Part shown: positions 10,144 to 19,726 of the stretch, piece by piece
Layout of the letters: the number at the start of each line of letters is the position of its first letter
Numbering within the stretch: position 1 is the first letter of the stretch
Assembly: GCA_021464525.1 (NCBI GenBank)
Contig: JADRCO010000889.1
Span: 1-24,987 of the forward strand
Reading direction: 5' to 3'
From: Rhizophagus sp. LPA8_4_AMF
Lineage: Eukaryota > Glomeromycota > Glomeromycetes > Glomerales > Glomeraceae
Length of the DNA stretch: 24,987 nt
Program-made: the position numbers and the translations under genes
The notes under the pieces: model-generated
Seen by the model: only the letters and a program-made list of their open reading frames with translations
The model's database searches: none
Told to the model about the DNA's origin: nothing

Positions 10144-10446
10144 TACTTTCCAATCACAAGCCCAAACAGCTTTGATCAGGCTTGTTTTATGGAAATGAGC
10201 GATGAATTTTGTGTACCAGTATTTGTTGTTGATGGAAAATTATGGAGAATCATCAGATTTATAAGCAGGTAACTTTTGTAGTCCTATTCTTTTGATTTTG
10301 AAATGATATTTACTCTAATGCCAAAAATTTTATAACAAAAAAGGTTATCTGACTTGTCTTCAAAGAATAAAAGAATTCAATCAATTTCTTCAAATCATGC
10401 CGCTTCTTCAGCTGAGCCTGTAATCATAATGAAGCTCTCAACTTAG
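10144..10446 (+). pseudogene. Two-exon coding segment with phase-correct 75-nt intron
   Basis: The open stretch from about 10144 includes TSPNSFDQACFMEMSDEF and VVDGKLWRIIRFIS. It ends at AG|GTAACT (intron from 10269). The acceptor AAAAAAG at 10343 opens the next stretch, LSDLSSKNKRIQSISSNHAA to a TAG at 10444-10446. The junction makes one Arg codon and keeps the frame, and the intron length matches those of the intact genes here. No start codon or family was recognised. It may be the end of a gene whose 5' part is the decayed frame upstream. Confidence 0.4.
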
Positions 10447-10458
10447 TTATAATATTTT

Positions 10459-10590
10459 ATGAGCTTTTCAAACTTTAGTATCTACTGCCAAGATAAATTC
10501 TCTATAAGAGAGGGAATTGCGGAACTTATGTCCAAATACAATGTAATAAAATTCAAAAAGTATGCAAAAATAGAGTTCTTTGTACCATGA
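10459..10590 (+). pseudogene. Small coding-like frame, 43 residues
   Basis: ATG to TGA encodes a sequence including FSIYCQDKFSIREGIAELM and KYNVIKFKKYAKIEFFVP. It follows the relic at 10144-10446 by 12 nt and could be a continuation in another frame. No domain recognised. Confidence 0.25.
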
Positions 10591-11343
10591 AATATGACAA
10601 GTTAAAAATTTCCGAGTCTGAATCACAGCTCATTTTTTCCATTTAATTTGCTTTTGGCACGTAAATATATTATTCTTTATAAAGTTGTGTAATTAATTTT
10701 TGTAACCGGCCTCAGACCCAAGCTTTTGCAATTCGTCTTCATGAGTATATTACAGCATATCTTATAATTAAGAATCGTATGTTGTATTTTTACACATGAG
10801 ATTATGCTTCGATAGAAATGATAGGTAGAAAAAAGTAGCTTATATGAAAATTTTTCAATGGATTACGTTATAGCATATTTAATTAGTATAGAAATTTAAT
10901 TGTTGCTTGAGATATATTTTTTATGAATCTTACTATTAAAACATACATACCCAAAATTTTAAAATCAGAGAAAGAGCATCATTCATTGCTTTGCAAATAG
11001 CGAAACAAATCTTTATTATTACGTAAATACATTGAGGGACGGTCGACTAATAAAATGTAAATAATAAAACGATAGATAAGCAGAGTTTAGAGAGAGGAGG
11101 AATAAAGCATGAATGGAATCCTTAAGATGATAGCAGTTCCTTCACCGCTATTTCATACTAACTATCCATGCATTTTATCTAGTTTACCATGCTAATTTTA
11201 TATCATTAACACTACCGTTTCCTTCTCATATTTTCTCATCAAATGAATATCTTCTTTTATTCATAAGACCTAACGTCAAAGTAATTCTGATATCTGATGT
11301 CCGATAACCTACAATAAAAATTCAATTAAGTTTATTGTATTAA
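10591..11343. other. Spacer, nothing recognised
   Basis: No coding-like stretch stands out. A short inverted repeat ATAGC/GCTAT spans about 11129-11149. The base composition is slightly less AT-extreme than around 17-21 kb. Confidence 0.45.
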
Positions 11344-11445
11344 AATCCGTGTGAAGAAATAGAGTGGCTCTTGCTAGAAAAACTCTCGAAAGAAAAGCTT
11401 GAAGAACGCCTTGAAGCTTCAGATTCATTATACGCATACTATTGA
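11344..11445 (+). pseudogene. Coding relic with charged helix
   Basis: A 33-residue open stretch between stops encodes CEEIEWLLLEKLSKEKLEER then LEASDSLYAYY. The pattern is strongly helical and amphipathic (Leu/Glu/Lys), as in a coiled coil or the end of a helical domain. It has no start codon and no neighbours in frame; unidentified. Confidence 0.3.
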
Positions 11446-12175
11446 TCGAAGAATTACTCGGATAACTTATTATTTATGATATAAATTATAATTTATAAAA
11501 AATTTCATATTAAACCACATTCTCGTATCTTCATCATGTATAACGGTTTTAGCACTTAAGATGTTTTTTATATTATCGGAAACTCATACACAGATTCATT
11601 TCTTAAATTATTCTCCATGAAAGAAAAAAATGTTCTCTTAACTAATATTTAAAATATATTTGTTACTTTTATATTTATTTACTAATAAGTATCTTTAATG
11701 AAAAGATGTCAATTGATAAATATCTATAACTTAAACAAACTTAATAAATAACATGTTTTTTAATAACATTATCGTTCGTATTGATATTATCTGTCAAAGA
11801 AATAAAGATCTGAATTGTTACTTCATAACCGAATTAATTTAGAATTCTTAAATAATTATAATTATTCAGAAATTCGATATTTACATATTCAAATTAGTAT
11901 ATATACAAGAAAAATGACAACTCGAATTAGTAATGCAATTTCTTAATGATGTGCGGAAAGTGTTTTATTATGCATAATTCATTTTCTAGTGGACGATACT
12001 TGAAATTTAAAATTTTATAAAAAAAAATTAGATTGTAAAAAACCTTTATTATATTATAAGTTCAATAAACACTATTATCCTTACATTATAAATAAAAAAT
12101 TCAAATATTATTAGCGTTCTACGAAAGTATAGAAATTCTCTTTCATGTTATATATAAGTAATATAAATAAATAGT
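11446..12175. other. AT-rich spacer, nothing recognised
   Basis: Only AT-rich sequence with frequent stops on both strands; no coding-like frame, RNA gene or repeat family recognised. Confidence 0.45.
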
Positions 12176-12335
12176 AATGTGCGCGATGTGCGGAGATGCA
12201 CACAAAAATTTTGGACTTGTGCAGAGTTTTAACAAATTTGTGCGCGCGAACACTCCGCATATTGAGTTTCAAACACTATCCGTATCCACATTATCTTGTG
12301 AAATTATGAGGAGACCCATGCCCTTCAAAAACCGC
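12176..12335. other. CpG-rich island in AT-rich DNA
   Basis: About 160 bases are much richer in GC and CpG than the surroundings. TGTGCGCG is repeated at 12178 and 12239, and other GCGC, TGCGG and CCGC words occur. An 82-residue plus-strand frame spans it, but its second half is simple AT-driven sequence and its first half shows no domain, so I do not call it a gene. It may be a fragment of an inserted element. Confidence 0.4.
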
Positions 12336-12439
12336 GTAATTAATTCTTTGATTCTCTTTATCTTCATTGTCATTATTCTAAATAATGAGAATAATTTTAA
12401 TAAAGAGAAATTTTTTTTTAATTAAACTAATTTAAATAA

Positions 12440-12970
12440 AATTATTACCCGAGTTAAAATCTTTACGAGCACCTGGAACAGGAACATTAAACATACGGTC
12501 TTCAACTCTATCGCGAATTTATGTGTACCTTGTGCCTCTTATATCTTCACTTTCATGTATTTGACAATTCCAACTACCTTTCTAAAGTAAATATAAAAAT
12601 AAACTCTATCGCGAAAAACTCGAATATCATGGTCCTTGTTGAAACCAGTCCTAATTATAAACTTAAATTTTAGCTTGGAGGTTTATGTAATTCAATTTTA
12701 ATATTTTAATATACTGTACATACGTGCTATGAAGCTTCTTCATGTACAAATATAAAATCTTCGTTTCGTAACCATTTATCTATAGTCTATACACTATCTA
12801 TACTTAAATAACTTACGCCTTTTAATTCTTTTCCTTCAAACTTCATTTGTTTGCTAGAAATTTTACAGCAAGTCTGTACGGGTAATCTATAAAAAGGGGG
12901 GTTCAGACTTCAGAGCAAGTGGTGGTGTAACATAGATTGGATCTGGCCAAAATCCGATCAATTAATATTA
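12440..12970 (-). pseudogene. Decayed multi-exon gene, minus strand, unidentified
   Basis: Reading down the minus strand, coding-like pieces appear in order. The first is PDPIYVTPPLALKSEPP (about 12955-12895). The second, in another frame, is LPVQTCCKISSKQMKFEG ending KELKG at a GTAAGT donor (12816). The third is DKWLRNEDFIFVHEEAS (about 12785-12735), then a stop. The fourth is GFNKDHDIRVFRDRV (about 12645-12600). The fifth is RDRVEDRMFNVPVPGARKDF (about 12515-12455), followed by a GTAATA donor-like site. One break falls in a C6T5 run. The pieces share strand, order and splice context, so they probably derive from one gene; at least three interruptions are present. Family not recognised. A 14-nt direct repeat underlies the last two pieces. 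Confidence 0.4.
12504..12615. repeat. 14-nt direct repeat pair
   Basis: AACTCTATCGCGAA occurs at 12504-12517 and again at 12602-12615, 98 nt apart, with different flanks. Both copies lie in the minus-strand relic and encode Arg-Asp-Arg-Val in their best frames. The pair may mark an internal duplication or a repeated protein motif. Confidence 0.6.
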
Positions 12971-13007
12971 ACAATATATCAATGTTCAAACTAAACTTGA
13001 CTGTTGT

Positions 13008-13240
13008 ATGGACATAACCGATTCCTCAGTAGACCTCACAACAGATAAATTCAAAGAACTTTTAAGTTTTAATAGCACTAGGAATTTTATTAGCTATCCT
13101 TCACAAAGGGAAGCATACCTTCCACGTTTCCACGAAGGAAGCGTCACTATCACTTCCAGTACCAAAGCCAATTTTACATTCTAACGAAGGAAAAGTATAT
13201 ACTTTGATACATCATTTACAAGAAATTTTGATTGACTGGT
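13008..13240 (+). pseudogene. Coding relic in two overlapping frames
   Basis: ATG at 13008 opens a 58-residue frame to 13184 with DITDSSVDLTTDKFKELL and NFISYPSQREAYLPRF. From about 13145 the neighbouring frame becomes the more protein-like one, with SLPVPKPILHSNEGKVYT and LIHHLQEILIDW. It ends at TG|GTGAGA, a possible donor. A single frame change near 13140-13160 would explain this. Family not recognised. Confidence 0.4.
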
Positions 13241-13494
13241 GAGAATAAGTTTTGTAGAAGAAAAATTATAATCATCCTGTGATGTGCGCGTATCAAGCGT
13301 ATCTAGACGAGAAAAGGTTTTTATTTATATGATTTTTGAAATATGTAATTATGACATAAAATTAATAAAAATTTATTACATAATAAATAAATTGAAATTC
13401 CGCTTAATCTATTTATCACGCTCTCCCTTTGAATAGACGCGTCTTGATTGTACAACCAGTCATTAGAAAAATCAATTAGTTGATAATTAATTAT

Positions 13495-13818
13495 TAATTT
13501 ATTCCGAAATCATCTTTAATTTGAACAAAATTGCGAGTGTCAACAGTTATGGGACACGAAGGACAGGAAGGGTACTTTGTTTCTTCTCGTATAATATACA
13601 TGTCCTATGGAAATATGGCCACACGTCATTACGGTAAATACCACAAGTCGAAAACTAAGGATCTCTCTTTCAGAAAGACTGCATGGATTAAGTCTTTGTA
13701 GTTGGGTATAGTTGGAATGTCTTGATTCGTAGGTAATCTAGTGAGAATGCTTCAAGTTGGAAACCTCCGTAACGTCTGTTTGAATTTCTGAAGTGCTTGT
13801 TAAAGGTTCACTGGTCAT
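13495..13818 (-). pseudogene. RING-finger-like relic
   Basis: The minus-strand frame from ATG at 13818 encodes TSEPLTSTSEIQTDVTEV, hits a stop, then continues with NPCSLSEREILSF and FTVMTCGHISIGH. The next frame over supplies CPSCPITVDTRNFVQIKDD before a stop near 13495. A hydrophobic-x-Cys-Gly-His-Ile segment followed by Cys-Pro-x-Cys-Pro is the core pattern of C3HC4 RING fingers, which usually act in ubiquitin ligases. The first Cys pair and the His-x-x-Cys after CGHI are incomplete, and at least one stop and one frame change are present. Short RING proteins are, as I recall, expanded in Rhizophagus. This copy looks dead. Confidence 0.45.
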
Positions 13819-14030
13819 AGTAATGAATTGTAGAGAGAAAATGATTCCTTTAGAAATCAAATCCTCCTATGTTCACTTCCCACTTATACATTTCTTGAAG
13901 GTCGAAGCTAAAGCAAAAGAGTATTATCCTGAAATTAGTAAGAAACCGATCTGTTTCATCCCTAGTTGCCTTGCATGAAATTCTCACTATTGGTCAAATT
14001 GACATACTAGAAAAATTAAGTGATGTATTT

Positions 14031-14057
14031 GTAGTAGATTGTAGTAGATTGTAGTAA
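14031..14057. repeat. 10-bp tandem repeat GTAGTAGATT, about 2.7 copies
   Basis: GTAGTAGATT is present twice in full (14031-14040 and 14041-14050) followed by GTAGTAA. A simple minisatellite with no evident function. Confidence 0.7.
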
Positions 14058-14182
14058 ATACAAAGATTCCGTGATACATGAAGTAATATACACGATTATT
14101 ATTTTTTCAAGCAATACGAGTTATACGACTCTATCCTAAATAACTTCCTTACTCTGAGGATACTTATCCTATCTCTTAATAA

Positions 14183-14278
14183 CTTACTACTGCACCCAAC
14201 AACCACTTCGCAACGTTTGATATTCAGCGGAGTCTGATGCTTAATGAAAATTATCCCCGGAGTGTACAGCAGGATTGA
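14183..14278 (+). pseudogene. Coding relic, 31 residues
   Basis: The open stretch between stops encodes TAPNNHFATFDIQRSLMLNE then NYPRSVQQD. Higher GC than the flanks and a protein-like composition support former coding use. The opposite strand is also open over the same span (a frame with KRCEVVVGCSS), so the strand is not certain. Unidentified. Confidence 0.3.
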
Positions 14279-15384
14279 TAAGCAAAAAAATTTTTTTTTA
14301 AAAAAAAAAAAGTTTCGTGATATAGAACTTTTTGAGGATATTCTTCTCTTTCTGACAAATCTTTTTTAAATATATGAAGGTAAACAAAGAATAACAAGTT
14401 GTTTAGTAATTTTAAATAATTGGTGACTGATAAATTACATTCAGTAATATTTTTACTTACTATTTTACTATAGATTTTCGCAAATTAAATCAAATTATCA
14501 TTGCTAATTGACGATGTATGAAGGAAATATGGAATTTTTAATTAATCTTCAGATATTTAATACCTTTTAATATTTTTTGTGTATTTACGCACAAACACAC
14601 TTCAAGTAAGTTTCTTACTAATTTATTGCTTAAAGTGTCGTGTAATACATGTTAACTTCATCAATCATCTTGTTAATAAGTAACAAATTGTATAATTTTT
14701 GAAATAGAATAGGGGAATCTGGGAATCTGGATCTTACGATACTGAGTTTACCATAGGTTAATACTCTGAAGAGGTTGTGATCTAAGAATCAATTGCATTG
14801 GCTTGATGATGCTCAAAATGCGGGTGAATTATGAACATAAAAAAAAATCATCATAGAAATGTGCTGAACATCACACATCATTCTCTCTATATTTCTGGAT
14901 TTTTGTTCAAGTAAAGACCTTAGAACTTCATCATGTATATAGTAGCAAGACTGATTAATATATATTTTGCCCGCTATTCTTTATCCATCACTAGTACTCT
15001 TGCCTTGATTGATAGAGAACTGTGCAAAGAGCTAATACTCACAAAATCAGTAATACTCTTCAAAAACAGCGTGGTCTTACATGAAAGTGTTATGATAGCC
15101 TTTCAGACGATATAATCATTAGAGGAATCATGTTATTTCCATAATTTGTTCGCATTTTGTTCGCATCAATACTGGTGATCCATTTTCTACTTATTAACTT
15201 CATGTCTACTGTATCTATATCGGTAACAACTTCAAATTTTCTCTAAGTATATAACAATGGTATCGGGCAGAATTCAACAAGGTTTTTAACTGACGAATGA
15301 AGTGACATGAAGGATATGGAGAACATTGGTGGATATGGTGGGTCACATTCTTAGTAATATAGTAGTAAATAGAGTGTTATATAA
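14279..15384. other. Spacer with weak coding-like scraps
   Basis: An A7T9A12 tract lies at 14284-14311. A 60-residue plus frame at 14933-15115 includes LALIDRELCKELILTKSV and may be a relic, and LHWLDDAQNAGEL precedes a stop near 14835. Neither has a recognisable domain or splice context strong enough to call. Confidence 0.35.
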
Positions 15385-15615
15385 AAATATACAAAAAAAG
15401 ACTTACGTTTATTAATCTTCTACAGGTTCAGCAGCAGCTTAATCTCCGAATTTTGTTATCAGCTAATCTTATCTAAAGATTACTTATCGGCGTTTTCAAA
15501 ATGGAGAAGCACTGATTACCGAGCGATTACCGAACGATTACTGGACGATTACAGGGATTATAGTCAAAACCGGGACATCATCAATCAGCATCCATCTTGT
15601 ACAGGATACATGTAA
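15385..15615 (+). pseudogene. Coding relic containing 11-bp tandem repeats
   Basis: A 76-codon open stretch without an ATG ends at 15613-15615. It includes LISEFCYQLILSKDYLSAFS and WRSTDYRAITERLLDDYRDY, then INQHPSCTGYM. A TCTACAG acceptor-like site lies at 15420-15426. The Asp-Tyr-Arg part is encoded by the tandem repeat at 15514-15557. The product looks protein-like but no family is recognised; it may be an exon remnant. Confidence 0.35.
15514..15557. repeat. Four tandem 11-bp units GATTACYGRRC
   Basis: GATTACCGAGC, GATTACCGAAC, GATTACTGGAC and GATTACAGGGA follow head to tail. The first three differ only in the last five bases; the fourth diverges more. The period of 11 is not a multiple of three, so within the overlapping frame each unit is read in a new phase. 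Confidence 0.85.
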
Positions 15616-16422
15616 ATATTAATTAATAATTTGTAAAATTTGAACCTGTAAATAAAATAATATCATTCTTACCATAGTGGGTTTAATGAAGTTTCGTAAT
15701 AATTCCGACGATCAAAATATGAATTTACAATATGTGTGTAATATTTATTTTCTATGATTTTTCGAGAAAAATATATTTATCCATTTAAGGATAAACCCTT
15801 CAAATTTTAGTTAGTTTATTTAACTCAATAATCATTAGTAATTCAACATCATAAGCCCAGATTCTTCTTAAAGTCGATTTAAATTTCTTAATACGGTTGA
15901 GTTCATTTAAAAATACTTTTATAAATAAATCTTAGTTCGGAAGATATCATTCGGATCTTGCCGTAAAGTTTACTTTTTTTGGTTAAATTAAAGATCACTA
16001 AAATTCATGATTATGATATTAAAAAACGTGGAAATATATTCAATTACGGTGGCTTTTAAATTTTCTCACGAATTTCTAATTTTTGCTTTTATAAATAAGA
16101 GATTTTTTGAGGAACTTTTTCATTGTTTTAAAAAAAAAAAATTCATCATTATATTATATTATTTTGTCCGATGGAAACATTCTACAATATTAGATCTTCA
16201 TTTATTTATCAAATTTTATTTAATTCATTTTATATATCATAAAAAGAAAAAAAAACGTCTGGTATCGTTTATACCGTTTGTAGTTTTGTAAATAAAAAAA
16301 AAATTATTATTATTGTTCAACTTTTTGTCTTGTTTTACTTAATTTATTTTATTCATTTAAAATCCCTCATTTTCATACTTATTTAATATATACGAAATAT
16401 ATATATTATATATTTTTATTAT

Positions 16423-16445
16423 ACAATATATTATATATATATTGT
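16423..16445. repeat. AT-only inverted repeat
   Basis: ACAATATA (16423-16430) and TATATTGT (16438-16445) form a perfect 8-bp stem around a 7-nt loop inside a longer TA-rich block. It may reflect microsatellite expansion rather than function. Confidence 0.55.
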
Positions 16446-16481
16446 ATTGTTCTTTTCCTTTCTTAATCCATTTTTTTTTTC

Positions 16482-16508
16482 TTTTTTTAAAAAAAAAAAA
16501 TTTTTTTT
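16482..16508. promoter_or_regulatory. Bipartite T/A homopolymer tract
   Basis: T7, A12 and T8 follow one another without interruption about 310 nt upstream of the 94-residue gene. Long poly(dA:dT) tracts are known to exclude nucleosomes at fungal promoters; that role is inferred here. Confidence 0.35.
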
Positions 16509-16813
16509 CGCTGTGAATTTCTGATCAAATCATTTGAATATTATATCATAATCATCATTATATAATCAAATCATCGGGTTTTAGTGTGAGACAATTTCCG
16601 ATAATACGTAATACGTAATGATTTAATGAATAGAATAACGTCACAGCCAAGTAAACTTTATTATAAATAAAAAACCAAATTTTTTTTTTTTTTTTCAATT
16701 TCTTTTTTTTTAAACTTTAAAATCAATCAAAATATCTTTTTTTTTTATCTCGTACTTGAAAAAAATATTACACTTCTCTAAAAAAACGAAAAAAAATTTA
16801 ATAAGTTTCAAAA

Positions 16814-17098
16814 ATGGAAACTTCAACATCATCAAGTTCAATACTTGGAGACAAACATGATAATTTATCAACTACTTTCGCTGATGAACCCAAACCGATC
16901 AAAGATACATTAATTGATCCGACCAAAGAACCTTGTGGTGATAAAGAAGATCAACAACATGTTAAATTTGGTGCGTTACCGACTATGGAAAAAAAAGAGA
17001 AAAAAGTTAAAAGGCGTAGAACACCTTATGCTTGGGATGATAAATTAAGACCTGTATTTGATGATGATAAAAAGAAAGCGGATAAGAAGGGGAAATAA
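16814..17098 (+). CDS. Small charged lysine-rich protein, 94 residues
   Basis: A single-exon frame with ATG in a good context (AAAAATGG) and a TAA stop. The codons are clearly more mixed in base use than the flanks, which are almost pure A/T runs; this contrast is the main evidence for a gene. The N-terminus is Ser/Thr-rich (TSTSSSS) and the middle is acidic and Pro-containing (residues 24-45). A basic run KKEKKVKRRR at 60-69 could be a nuclear localisation signal. Then come TPYAWDDKLRPVFDDD (70-85) and a Lys-rich tail. No signal peptide, membrane span or fold is evident; it should be largely disordered. The KFGALP and TPYAWDDKLRP segments look like short conserved motifs. I recognise no family. 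A nucleic-acid- or ribosome-associated role would fit the charge but is a guess. Confidence 0.65.
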   Translation: METSTSSSSILGDKHDNLSTTFADEPKPIKDTLIDPTKEPCGDKEDQQHVKFGALPTMEKKEKKVKRRRTPYAWDDKLRPVFDDDKKKADKKGK

Positions 17099-19462
17099 TA
17101 ATTAGAGATGAATATAAAGTTGAGTCAAATTTTTGAAAAGAGAAAGAAATTTAGTTTAATTGTTTTTTTTTTTTACAATAATATTTTTATTATTATTCTT
17201 TTTTTAGATAGATAATGTATAAAAATATACTGTTTTAAGGATATTTGATAGTTTTTTTTCTGGTTTCTATATTAGGAAGGTTTTTTCTTTTTTTCTTATT
17301 CTTTTTTTGTAAATTTTTTTTTTTTGATCCGATATTCGATCTATCCGATCTTTAATATACATACATACATATTTACGGTAAATATAATGATGTATTTACT
17401 GTATATAATTTTTTTTATTTTTTTCCTTTACAATCTTACAATGTATATACATATATAATATATTCATTATATAAATATTATTACTTAACTGTTAAAATAT
17501 AAAATTTCTGTTTATATATGTTATTTGTTAAATTACATAATTCTTTGACACCATTTTAACACGATGATCATACACAATGATGCTTGATATAATAAGCAAT
17601 TAAATTAATTTCATTTAATTCGCATTTATGTTTTACCTAAAAACATTTACAATATTAATTATTACCCCAAAATAACAAAAATAAAATTTAAATAAATTCT
17701 TTTACTCTTCTTAACCCTCTTCTTAACCCCCTCAAAAAAAATTATAACCCCACCCCATCTGTCGTCATAAAAACAGGATATAAATCCTGAAAAAAATAAA
17801 AAAAAATAAAATAAAAATATTATTTAGATCTCTATTTAAAAAGAAATTATTTTTGGATTATAAAAAATGAATAATTTGATAAAAAAAGGGGGGTGATGTC
17901 ACTCATATCAGTCGGAAATTTCGGGAATAATTATAATTACAAATATTACAAATTTAAATTATTTTTTTTTTTTAGGGGTTTTTATCAAAATAAAAAAATA
18001 TATCAAGTAAAAAAATAAAAAGATAAAAGGGGGTTAGGGGTATTTCTATTTTTAATTTAGAAAAAAATATCAGTGAAAATCTTTTTTCTTTTTTTTATTT
18101 TTCTAAAATTTTTTTTTTTTTTTTTTTCAATGTAACTAAAGAAATTCTTTAAATGGAAAAAAATAATTTATGTACTGTATGTAATGTAATGCAAGTTAAA
18201 TTCGAAAAAAAAATTTCCAATAACTTCAATAAAATATTATTTGAAAATCTTTTTAAAAATAAAAATAAAAATAAAAAAATCATTTCCATTCATTCATAAA
18301 AAAAAAAAAAAAAGAATATTCCTTTTTTCATAAATTCTACGAAAAATTTCTCTTTACTTCTTTTCTATTTTTTTTAAAAAACAGGTTTTTTATTATTGAC
18401 AAAAGATGAGATTTTCTTTAAAGAAAAAAAATATTCTTTTTTCGGAATTACACTTTCAATTTTTTTTTCATTACACGAACACAAAAAAAAAATTATTTTT
18501 ATTTTTATTTTGAGCTTAATAAAACCTTTTATTAGATTTAATTGGGGAATTGGGGATTGGTTGAATTTTTTTTGGATTTTTGATCAACTGAAAATAAAAC
18601 AATCTTTTTTTTTAAAAAAAAAAAAAGGTATTGTTTTAAAAAACTTGAAATTTAAAAAACTTATTTCTTCTATTTTTTTAGACAAATCATTTTTTTTTTT
18701 CATCACATCATCAATCATCATTTGACCATTTTTTATCGGTTTAAAATTTTTTTTTTTTATACACAAAAGTATCACGAACCATTTTTTTAATGACATGTGC
18801 AATTTACTGTACATTTTTTTATACATTAAATAATAATTAATTAATTATGTACATGAAAAAAAAATGTTAAAACAAATAAATGAAACCTTAACAGTTAAAG
18901 GTTTTCCACCCCAAAATCGATCATAAATTCTAACTCAAAAAAAAAAAATGATTTTTACCCGATTAACGAACAAAAAAAAATATGTTCTTAAAATGGGTAT
19001 TCCCGCTCCAATGTCCAATCCCAAACCTCTAATAAATGAATTAATGATAATTAATTAAAAACAAGAATAAAAATTATTTTATTTTTAAAATGCTTATTTT
19101 TTCTTTTTCTTTTAAAATATACAAACGAAATAATAATAAATATTATATGCGATAAATAATTCGAATGAATAAATAATAATAATAATAAAACGATCGAAAA
19201 TGAAAATCGAAATAAAATGAAATACCATTGTTCCTTTTTTTTGCCATTTGCCAATTTTTTTTTTAAATAACCCAAAAAAAATATGAACGTTTTTGATAAA
19301 AAAGAAAAATGATTACAATAAATATTTTATTAACATAAAAAAAATGAAAACCGTTTTTTTCTAAAAAAAATATTTGATTTGATTAGTTAAAGAGGTTATT
19401 ATTAATTTTCTTGAGAAATAAGGAAAAGGGAAAGTTGGCTTTAATTAAGGGAAGTAATTAAA
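17099..19462. other. Low-complexity AT-rich intergenic DNA
   Basis: Dense poly(A) and poly(T) runs fill the region, including T9A13 at 18605-18626. Open frames at 18396-18725 (plus), 18584-18826 (minus) and 19051-19275 (minus) are made almost only of Phe, Lys, Ile, Leu and Asn and are artefacts of A/T runs. The first 100-200 bases should be the 3' untranslated region of the 94-residue gene. Nothing else recognised. Confidence 0.5.
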
Positions 19463-19726
19463 ATGAATGAATCGGAAGTGAAAGATTGTAATGAATATAT
19501 CGACAAGTTTGGGTTCCTATCTGATATTAATTTAAATTGTAGTATGTATAAAAAAAATATAGACCGAAAAATTTTCGGATGAATTAATTATTCAACCGAT
19601 GTTTTTCGTAATTTTTTAATTTCTTTGGCTACATTCTTAAATTTTTAGCCAGAAATCCCACTTGATCGATTCATTCCTTCCTCTACAATTAAACTTTCTC
19701 AAGTAAATAATCGTAATTTTTCCTAA
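19463..19726 (+). CDS. Candidate small gene, possibly two exons
   Basis: ATG at 19463 opens a 39-residue frame (NESEVKDCNEYIDKFGFLSD) to 19582, with a GTATGT donor-like site at 19542. After a T-rich stretch, an AATTTTTAG acceptor at 19648 leads into a 25-residue stretch, PEIPLDRFIPSSTIKLSQV, ending at a stop at 19724-19726. Both parts have protein-like composition in otherwise A/T-run DNA. However, joining them at the GTATGT site does not keep the frame (phase 1 into phase 0). Either another donor is used, the two parts are independent, or this is a relic. Confidence 0.3.

Larger units (their letters stand above)
15616..16813. other. Upstream region of the 94-residue gene
   Basis: This is AT-rich flank with extreme homopolymers. 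It includes an ACAATATA/TATATTGT inverted repeat at 16423-16445, a T7A12T8 block at 16482-16508 and T tracts up to 15 long near 16680. A repeated ACGTAAT (about 16605-16619) and an ACGTCA, the CRE half-site on one strand, at about 16640 lie 170-210 nt before the ATG at 16814. They are the only GC-containing words there that look like activator sites. A plus-strand frame at 16007-16291 is AT-driven and not called. Confidence 0.4.

Noticed and set aside
12177-12425. Plus-strand 82-residue frame starting in the CpG-rich patch
   Set aside because: It starts plausibly but runs into simple AT-driven residues, lacks a domain and shows no splice context; recorded only as a compositional patch.
13793-13978. 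Plus-strand 61-residue frame
   Set aside because: Its first part is antisense to the RING relic and it has no domain; the minus strand explains the region better, though a separate relic cannot be excluded.
16007-16291. Plus-strand 94-residue frame
   Set aside because: It is dominated by Phe, Ile and Lys runs from homopolymers, including a poly(A) stretch read as Lys.
18396-18826. Overlapping plus and minus frames of 109 and 80 residues
   Set aside because: Both are products of poly(A)/poly(T) tracts, and frames open on both strands at once are a sign of low complexity.
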